Origin: Rickettsia endosymbiont of Lasioglossum villosulum
Lineage (GTDB): Bacteria > Pseudomonadota > Alphaproteobacteria > Rickettsiales > Rickettsiaceae
DNA: 64,000 nucleotides
Assembly: GCF_964026455.1 (NCBI RefSeq)
Contig: NZ_OZ032152.1
Location: 310,001-374,000, forward strand
Direction: 5' to 3'
Numbering within the stretch: position 1 is the first letter of the stretch; every line of letters starts with the position of its first letter. The notes beneath the pieces were generated by a model. It did not search any database and was not told where the DNA came from. It saw nothing but the letters and a program-made list of their open reading frames with translations. Of the stretch, positions 57,685 to 64,000 are shown in pieces. Made by a program: the position numbers and the translations under genes.

Positions 57685-58740
57685 ATCCCTCAATATCTGG
57701 GCTTTGCTTCCTCTTTTTGGAATTATAAATTTAGTTTTTATATTATATAGTTTTTTAAGAAAACTAATAATTGATTCAGAATTTTGTATCGGTACGTTAA
57801 TTATTATTTCTTTAGCAGGTTTTCTTGTTTGATAAAACTGCCCAATAAAAGACTCTAAAACTTTTAATTTAGTGCTTGTTCTGCTATAAATGGGGGAATA
57901 GTTTTGCTCCCCCCATTTCTGTCCTCCCCTGTAAAGTGTAACCTTAATATAAAATCTATCATTTTCTTCAGTAATAATAAGCACATTAGCATCTATTATC
58001 CTTTCATATTGTTTTCCGATACGTAATTTAGATAATTTTATAAGATTAATTCTATCTCTAATCAAAGCTGCTTTTTCAAAATGAGAATCATCGCTTAGAG
58101 TCTGCATTTTAAGAGCTAATTTTCCTAGTAATTTTTCTATATTGCTTGATAAAAAATCGTTAATCTGTTCTATCAATTCGGCATAATCTTCTTTAGAAAT
58201 ATTACCTGTGCAAGGAGCAAAGCATTTGCCAATTTCATATTCTAAACACGGACGTTTTCTAAAGGCAAAATCGCTATCGCTACAAGTTCGTAGCTTAAAG
58301 ATTTTTTGTAACTCTGTAATGATCAAGTCGATTTGATGTCCAGAGGTGAAAGGTCCAAACAATTTATTTCCTGTTGAATTATCTACATAACATTTTACTA
58401 ATGTAGGGAAGTCATGGTCTGATCGTAGCTTTATATAGCTAGCTGATTTATCTCGTCTAAGTAATATATTAAAACGTGGTTGATGTTGCCTAATTAATTG
58501 TGTTTCCAGCAAAAAAGCTTCGCTTTCTGAAGTAGTAACTTTATATTCAACTAAATAAACTTGACGCACCATTCTAGCTATTCTGCCACGCAAATTATTT
58601 TTACTATAATAGTTTAAACGTTTTTTTAAATTTTTAGCTTTACCTATATAAATAATTTCCTTATCAGAATTATACATTAAATATATTCCTGGTAGAGTAG
58701 GAACTAAAGGTAGTAACTTTTTTATTAGGTTTGCTAACAT
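57667..58740 (-). CDS. uvrC: UvrC, C-terminal half missing
   Basis: UvrC makes both cuts in nucleotide excision repair. This 357-residue frame has the GIY-YIG nuclease for the 3' cut (LPGIYLMYNSDKEIIYIGKAKNLKKRL), the Cys-rich region (CLEYEIGKCFAPCTG) and the UVR motif (HFEKAALIRDRINLI), but stops at PKRGSKAQILRDLLTTE. Full UvrC is about 600-650 residues, with an RNase H-like domain for the 5' cut and a helix-hairpin-helix end; neither is present, because the sequence beyond the stop is the 3' end of mlaD on the other strand. It is similar in extent to Cho-type proteins, but the UVR motif marks it as UvrC. Confidence 0.85.
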   Translation of the reverse strand: MLANLIKKLLPLVPTLPGIYLMYNSDKEIIYIGKAKNLKKRLNYYSKNNLRGRIARMVRQVYLVEYKVTTSESEAFLLETQLIRQHQPRFNILLRRDKSASYIKLRSDHDFPTLVKCYVDNSTGNKLFGPFTSGHQIDLIITELQKIFKLRTCSDSDFAFRKRPCLEYEIGKCFAPCTGNISKEDYAELIEQINDFLSSNIEKLLGKLALKMQTLSDDSHFEKAALIRDRINLIKLSKLRIGKQYERIIDANVLIITEENDRFYIKVTLYRGGQKWGEQNYSPIYSRTSTKLKVLESFIGQFYQTRKPAKEIIINVPIQNSESIISFLKKLYNIKTKFIIPKRGSKAQILRDLLTTE

Positions 58741-58786
58741 CTAACAAAATAATTAAAATAAATAATAAATATAAATATCATTTTTT

Positions 58787-59248
58787 ATGCAGAAGCCAAG
58801 TTATTTAAATTTCGACAATAAAAATTATAGATGGAAAAACGATATTGATTATCGCAAGGAGCCTGAAAAATATAGAGTAGAGAAAGGTGAGCAAGGCGTG
58901 CTTATTTGTCAGCCTTATAAAAATGAAATATTACCTTTCTGGAAGTTTAAAACCCCTGAAATTGCTAAAGAAAGTAGTGAAAAAATATATGATATGTTTT
59001 TGGAGTATTTAAATGATGATGATTTTGTGGGGGCAGATATGGCTCGTAAATATTTACAAATGGGTTTTACCAGAAGCAGACGTTACACTAATTATAAGGG
59101 GGGTAAAAAATATGATGCTGAGCATGATTACGAGCAGTTAGAAAAAGGAACAGGTGATCCTGAAAAAGCCATAAGTGCTGAGATATTTTTTAAAAAATGG
59201 CAAGAAGCGGAAGAAAATGAGAAATATAAAGCTATGAAGAAAGAATAG
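58787..59248 (+). CDS. DUF4385 protein
   Basis: A 153-residue protein. YRWKNDIDYRKEPEKYRVEK then GVLICQPYKNEILPFWKFKT and DDFVGADMARKYLQMGFTRS are the conserved blocks of DUF4385, a bacterial and eukaryotic family of unknown function. A run of basic and aromatic residues (RSRRYTNYKGGKKYD) follows. It is divergent from uvrC with 46 bases between, likely sharing a small promoter region. The tail is charged (AEENEKYKAMKKE). Confidence 0.9.
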   Translation: MQKPSYLNFDNKNYRWKNDIDYRKEPEKYRVEKGEQGVLICQPYKNEILPFWKFKTPEIAKESSEKIYDMFLEYLNDDDFVGADMARKYLQMGFTRSRRYTNYKGGKKYDAEHDYEQLEKGTGDPEKAISAEIFFKKWQEAEENEKYKAMKKE

Positions 59249-59289
59249 AAAAAGCAATTTGGTTAAATAAAAATAATGTAATTAAGCTA

Positions 59290-59318
59290 TTGTAAAGAAG
59301 ATTTTAGAGGTGTATCAT
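59290..59318 (+). promoter_or_regulatory. Putative sigma-70 promoter
   Basis: TTGTAA (59290-59295), a 17-base spacer and TATCAT (59313-59318), upstream of the DUF883 gene; AAGCAAA...TTTGCTT forms a short hairpin after it and AGGAG precedes the ATG. Confidence 0.4.
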
Positions 59319-59375
59319 CTAACTATAAGCAAAATAATTTGCTTAATAAAACATAAATTAATAAAGGAGTAAATT

Positions 59376-59660
59376 ATGAAAGACTTAAAAGTTGGTTCTG
59401 CTAAAGAAGATATCGAAGGAATCAAAAAAGATATAGAGAGCCTAGTTTCAAGGTTACATAATTTAAAAGGTAAATCTGGTGACATCCTAGACGAGCAGCT
59501 AGATAATTTATCATCTGTTATGGATCATTACAAACATAAAGGAATAGAAAAAGGTAAAGCTAATGTAGCTGATTTATGTGAGTCGACACGTGACCACCCT
59601 TTGCGGAATCTCGCCTACGCTTTTGGTGCAGGTGTGTTACTCGCTATTCTTATGAAATAG
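59376..59660 (+). CDS. DUF883/YqjD-ElaB-type membrane protein
   Basis: A 94-residue protein: amphipathic helical part (IEGIKKDIESLVSRLHNLKG), then the C-terminal block TRDHPLRNLAYAFGAGVLLAILM with one transmembrane segment. This is the DUF883 layout; relatives bind ribosomes to the inner membrane in stationary phase. A good ribosome site (AAAGGAG) and a promoter-like site precede it. The next gene starts 8 bases later and encodes a partner-like membrane protein. Confidence 0.88.
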   Translation: MKDLKVGSAKEDIEGIKKDIESLVSRLHNLKGKSGDILDEQLDNLSSVMDHYKHKGIEKGKANVADLCESTRDHPLRNLAYAFGAGVLLAILMK

Positions 59661-59668
59661 GTAGTTCA

Positions 59669-60124
59669 ATGTTAAAATCTCTAATATTTGAGTTATTAAA
59701 AAGTAGCATGGAGCAGGAAAAAAAATCTTACGGTAAGCCGTTTGTATATTTTTTCAATGTTCTAGGTTTAGCTTTAATAATTGCTGCTAATTATCTTTAT
59801 GTTGCGGATGCGGTAAAATTCTGTTCTCTTATGAATATCGGTATAGCATCTATAGTAATTTCTATTATTATTGAAGCTATCAGATGTTATCTAAAATACA
59901 AAAATAGATATCGTACAATAAATATGTTAAGGGATAAAAGTAGAAATCTAGTAGATGGTGTAAGTGATCAGTTTGCAGATTTAATTCCTAATAAAACCTT
60001 GATTAAATATTTACCAACGATTATCCGCTATGTTCCAACCACTATGTTAACATTTTTAATAGGTGTTTACATAAAAAGAAAATTTGCTAAAAATATTACA
60101 AATCCGCTTTTAGGTAAATGGTAA
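59669..60124 (+). CDS. Hypothetical membrane protein next to DUF883
   Basis: A 151-residue membrane protein with three hydrophobic segments (VYFFNVLGLALIIAANYLYV, SLMNIGIASIVISIIIEAIR, and YLPTIIRYVPTTMLTFLIGV). The pairing with a DUF883 gene recalls yqjD-yqjE of enterobacteria, where yqjE is a phage-holin-like membrane protein; the similarity here is in context and topology, not in a clear motif. Ends at a strong hairpin shared with the convergent gene. Confidence 0.65.
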   Translation: MLKSLIFELLKSSMEQEKKSYGKPFVYFFNVLGLALIIAANYLYVADAVKFCSLMNIGIASIVISIIIEAIRCYLKYKNRYRTINMLRDKSRNLVDGVSDQFADLIPNKTLIKYLPTIIRYVPTTMLTFLIGVYIKRKFAKNITNPLLGKW

Positions 60125-60130
60125 TAAAAT

Positions 60131-60164
60131 AAGATAATAGTAATTTAAAAATTACTATTATCTT
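60131..60164. terminator. Bidirectional hairpin terminator
   Basis: AAGATAATAGTAATTT (60131-60146) and its perfect inverted copy (60149-60164) form a 16-bp AT-rich stem with a 2-base loop between two convergent genes, followed by T/A-rich sequence on both sides. Confidence 0.6.
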
Positions 60165-60174
60165 ATAAATAAAA

Positions 60175-60975
60175 TTATGAGTATAATTCTACGTGATCAA
60201 ATATAGTTTCGCCTAAGCCTATAATATCATCATTTATGTTGGTTTCTAATATTGGGGCTTCAAGGTTATTTGAGATTAATTGCTCATGAAAATCTTTTAC
60301 CGGCATATACTGAATAAACTTGCCTTCATAATTTCCACTAATGTGAGGCGTAGATCCATCATAATTAGAAAGAAATTCTACAAGTGTTTTAGTATCTACT
60401 TGTTGATTTGCAAAAAATTCGCTAAATTTTTCACAATTAAAACTTGTAACTAAAGAAGACTCGTTTTCGCTAGCAGTGATGAATAAAATAGCATTTTTGC
60501 TGCTTTCTTCCCAAGCTTTATGATATTGACCTGAATAGCAACTTCTAATAAGATATACAGTTTCCTTTGCTAAATCATCTGGAAATTCTGATATTACTTT
60601 TTGTAATTTTCCTTCTTCTTTTGAGTCATGAGAATGAATCATTACAAAAACAAAATCTAGTTTTTAGTCTCTAATATTTTTTGCTTCTTTTTGAAGTGTT
60701 TCAGATATTTGGTCTGAAAAAAGATATTTAGAACCGGTGCCATATGTTACTAATTGATCAAATAAAGGGCGTAAATTATTATATTCATAATTACAACTAT
60801 TATAATTCCAAGTTTTCCCCCCATCATCTTGTATAATAAAAGCTAAGTTATTTTTATCTATACTAGTAATTTCGGTAAATATATTACTAAATAATGAATA
60901 AAGAGGTATATCTTTTTCATTAATTTTAAGAGTTAAGTTATACTTAAAATTATCTTGATTTATAGCAAAATTCAT
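60175..60975 (-). pseudogene. Caspase-like (clan CD) cysteine peptidase, split by an in-frame stop
   Basis: One frame runs from ATG 60975 to the stop at 60175, interrupted by a single TAA at 60666-60664; reading through it gives ...QKEAKNIRD-stop-KLDFVFVMIHSHDSKEEG. The text after it has the clan CD layout: strand DFVFVMIHSHD with a candidate catalytic His, strand TVYLIRSCYSGQ with a candidate catalytic Cys, then AILFITASENESS. The first half has AFIIQDDGGKTW, the first strand. An ATG at 60642 in the second half could still give a 155-residue protein keeping His and Cys. The start overlaps the stop of the upstream gene (ATGA), so they are translationally coupled. Confidence 0.6.
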
Positions 60976-61349
60976 GAATCTAAGTTTGTTTCTATATTAT
61001 TGCTGGTCAGGTTTTTTACACTTTCAAAATCACCTTTAATAAAAGCGATATCTAAATCAGTTGCCTCTAAACGTTTTAGTTCTTTCACTCTTTCAGGGGA
61101 GTCAGCTAACTTTTTAATTGTTTTAATAGCAATAGGAAGTAATGCTGTTATTTCTTCATTTTCAGGGTCGTGACTATCTGTTATAGCTTGATCAATTGCA
61201 CATCTTATAATATCAATATAACTATTATTTGCTTTACTAGTTTTAACAAATTCTACTTTTTTTATATTTTTTAATTGAGTAATTAAACCTTGTAAATTTA
61301 AATTAAAAATATCTGTGTTATGACTATCAAAATTTAATTTTCCATGCAT
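60972..61349 (-). CDS. Hypothetical partner of the caspase-like gene
   Basis: A 125-residue helical protein, MHGKLNFDSHNTDIFNLNLQ, with a Lys-rich middle (KNIKKVEFVKTSKANNSY) and a leucine-rich second half (ALLPIAIKTIKKLADSPERV). No family recognised. Its TGA overlaps the ATG of the caspase-like frame by one base (ATGA), the usual sign of co-translated partners; it could be the N-terminal part of the same protein after an old frameshift, but the overlap fits two separate proteins better. Confidence 0.55.
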   Translation of the reverse strand: MHGKLNFDSHNTDIFNLNLQGLITQLKNIKKVEFVKTSKANNSYIDIIRCAIDQAITDSHDPENEEITALLPIAIKTIKKLADSPERVKELKRLEATDLDIAFIKGDFESVKNLTSNNIETNLDS

Positions 61350-61585
61350 AAATAATTTCCTTTAATAATTATAAATTAACTTTTAGTGCATTACCATATA
61401 ATATGGTTCTAAAGTTTGTCAACAAAAAGTTTATAATAATTAAGATTTCAGTATAATAAATATTAATATAAATTAAACTAATGATTAGTTTATCAACTTT
61501 CTTTTGAAGCAGCGTAAATATTTTACATTAGTTTAATATCAAGCTATTCTTGATTATTATTAAAAAATCTTTAACAGAGGTGATT

Positions 61586-62032
61586 ATGACTAAAAATAAA
61601 AAATCAGTTCGATTTAATGAAAATCCACAAATTAAAGAGTTTGATCCAAAACTCGATAAAAATAGCGATATCTATTCTATAAAGAGAAAAATAATTAATA
61701 TAGTTGACGATGAGGTAGAAAATGAAACTAAATTACTTACTGTAACTCAGTTTCTTGTTAAAAAAACTCTGCATGGTAAAGATTTCAGATATGAGATAAC
61801 TGGTTTTATTAATAAAGCTGGGGAATATATAACTGAACCTGAACAGATAAAACAAAATTTAAAATTATACGCTTTTGCAGAATTTGCCGATTTACAAAAA
61901 GATATTTTAGGCAAGTTTGATAAGGAGGGTAATTTAAAAATATCTAAAAATTTTGAAGCCGATGAAGAGATAGTATTACGAAAAAATGGTAAGTTATTGT
62001 TTGTTAAAACAGAGAAAGGCTTAGTAATATAG
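61586..62032 (+). CDS. Hypothetical protein with an RVxF-like N-terminus
   Basis: A 148-residue protein starting at ATG 61586, chosen because AGAGG lies 5 bases upstream (the frame is open to 61550). It begins TKNKKSVRFNENPQIKEF; KSVRF fits the eukaryotic PP1-docking pattern. The rest is a mixed alpha/beta domain (VTQFLVKKTLHGKDFRYEIT, later LRKNGKLLFVKTEKGLVI) that I do not recognise. No signal sequence. A small gene with a SILK motif starts about 10-20 bases later on the same strand. Confidence 0.6.
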   Translation: MTKNKKSVRFNENPQIKEFDPKLDKNSDIYSIKRKIINIVDDEVENETKLLTVTQFLVKKTLHGKDFRYEITGFINKAGEYITEPEQIKQNLKLYAFAEFADLQKDILGKFDKEGNLKISKNFEADEEIVLRKNGKLLFVKTEKGLVI

Positions 62033-62042
62033 GCAAGGAGAA

Positions 62043-62174
62043 TTGAAGAAAGTGAATAAAATTTTACAAAAAGATGGATTCTTTTTTGAAGATTCAGGTA
62101 GAGATGTAAAAGTTCCAAAAAGTGCAATAAGTCCTAATGGAAAGCCAAAAAAGTCGATTCTTAAAAGAAGTTAA
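62043..62174 (+). CDS. Small protein of about 40 residues ending in SILKRS
   Basis: Frame from TTG 62043 (or GTG 62052), with AAGGAG just upstream, reads NKILQKDGFFFEDSGRDVKV then PNGKPKKSILKRS and TAA. Basic and Ser-rich at the C-terminus. The gene touches the preceding orphan (10 bases between stop and TTG). It may be a real small protein, or the remaining C-terminal part of a larger one. Confidence 0.4.
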   Translation: MKKVNKILQKDGFFFEDSGRDVKVPKSAISPNGKPKKSILKRS

Positions 62175-62230
62175 AATAATATTTTATTCTTATCGTAAAA
62201 AAGAAATTTAAAAATTATTTAAAATAGTGT

Positions 62231-62259
62231 TTGACAACATTCGAAATTATGGATATAAA
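62231..62259 (+). promoter_or_regulatory. Consensus sigma-70 promoter for 23S rRNA
   Basis: TTGACA (62231-62236), a 17-base spacer and TATAAA (62254-62259), about 165 bases before the mature 23S start. This is expected in Rickettsia, where the 23S-5S genes are known to be separated from 16S and need their own promoter. The leader between it and 62425 holds no other clear feature. Confidence 0.7.
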
Positions 62260-62424
62260 ATCAATCACACAAGGTTTGAAACACAAAACTTTGTAGCTGT
62301 TTAAAAAGTTGATAAAGCTAAAAACTAAATACACCGCGATAATAAAAATTTATATCGTGAGTTAGATACTGAAGAAATTGTAAAATTAATTCTGTATGCA
62401 TCGTGTAATCTCAAGTAATAAAGC

Positions 62425-64000
<1,576 letters not shown>

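Overview
This AT-rich window comes from a Rickettsia (Alphaproteobacteria, obligate intracellular). The evidence is: typical alphaproteobacterial protein families (MipZ, LpxI, alpha-type SspB, NDUFA12, SURF1, DUF3576 next to leuS); a permuted two-piece tmRNA; a 23S rRNA gene with its own promoter and no 16S gene directly before it; a Sca-type autotransporter; ankyrin-repeat proteins; many Rickettsia-palindromic-element-like repeats; and several freshly broken genes. I cannot name the species from sequence alone.

Layout. 1-9.2 kb: the end of a phage/GTA-type prohead protease, DUF3576 lipid-envelope-type exported protein, leuS, an NtrX-like regulator without the sigma-54 contact loop, a pentapeptide-repeat lipoprotein and an M61 metallopeptidase. 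9.3-17.5 kb: radA, then two paralogous ankyrin genes; the first is cut by an antisense group II intron and has lost its middle, the second has lost its original start by an 8-base deletion. 17.7-23.6 kb (minus strand): frameshifted rsmD, rluB-type pseudouridine synthase, rlpA, a BON lipoprotein whose N-terminus is repeat-derived, yciB, an FTR1 iron permease with a cupredoxin, a 38-residue membrane peptide and an FKBP isomerase. 23.8-27.7 kb (plus): a dioxygenase-fold exported protein, TlpA-like protein, SppA, dut, tsaB. 28.4-32.4 kb: gabD followed by a group of small orphan genes, one frameshifted in a poly(A) run. 32.7-38.6 kb: an SSF-transporter/histidine-kinase fusion, an orphan, a frameshifted LD-carboxypeptidase, hemC. 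38.9-43.2 kb (minus): aspS, mipZ, pepA. 43.3-55.1 kb: an orphan, a repeat-dense spacer, a Sca autotransporter, a small ankyrin protein, addA, a TPR protein, surf1, dnaQ-coaE-lpxI. 55.2-60.1 kb: permuted ssrA, sspB, rnhA, NDUFA12, mlaD, a half-length uvrC (minus), DUF4385, DUF883 and a membrane protein. 60.2-64 kb: a caspase-like gene split by a stop codon with a coupled partner, two small orphans, and the 5' part of 23S rRNA.

How the parts fit. The tmRNA and SspB genes are adjacent: one adds the degradation tag, the other delivers tagged proteins to ClpXP. mlaD, lpxI, yciB, rlpA and the Sca protein serve the envelope; surf1 and NDUFA12 serve the respiratory chain. The most notable theme is ongoing decay and remodelling: at least five genes are disrupted (ank, rsmD, the LD-carboxypeptidase, one of the tandem orphans and the caspase-like gene), uvrC is truncated, and several families of short inverted-repeat elements sit against or inside gene ends, supplying start regions (BON protein) or stop codons (mipZ, dut). 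All assignments are from reading the sequence; no database search was run.
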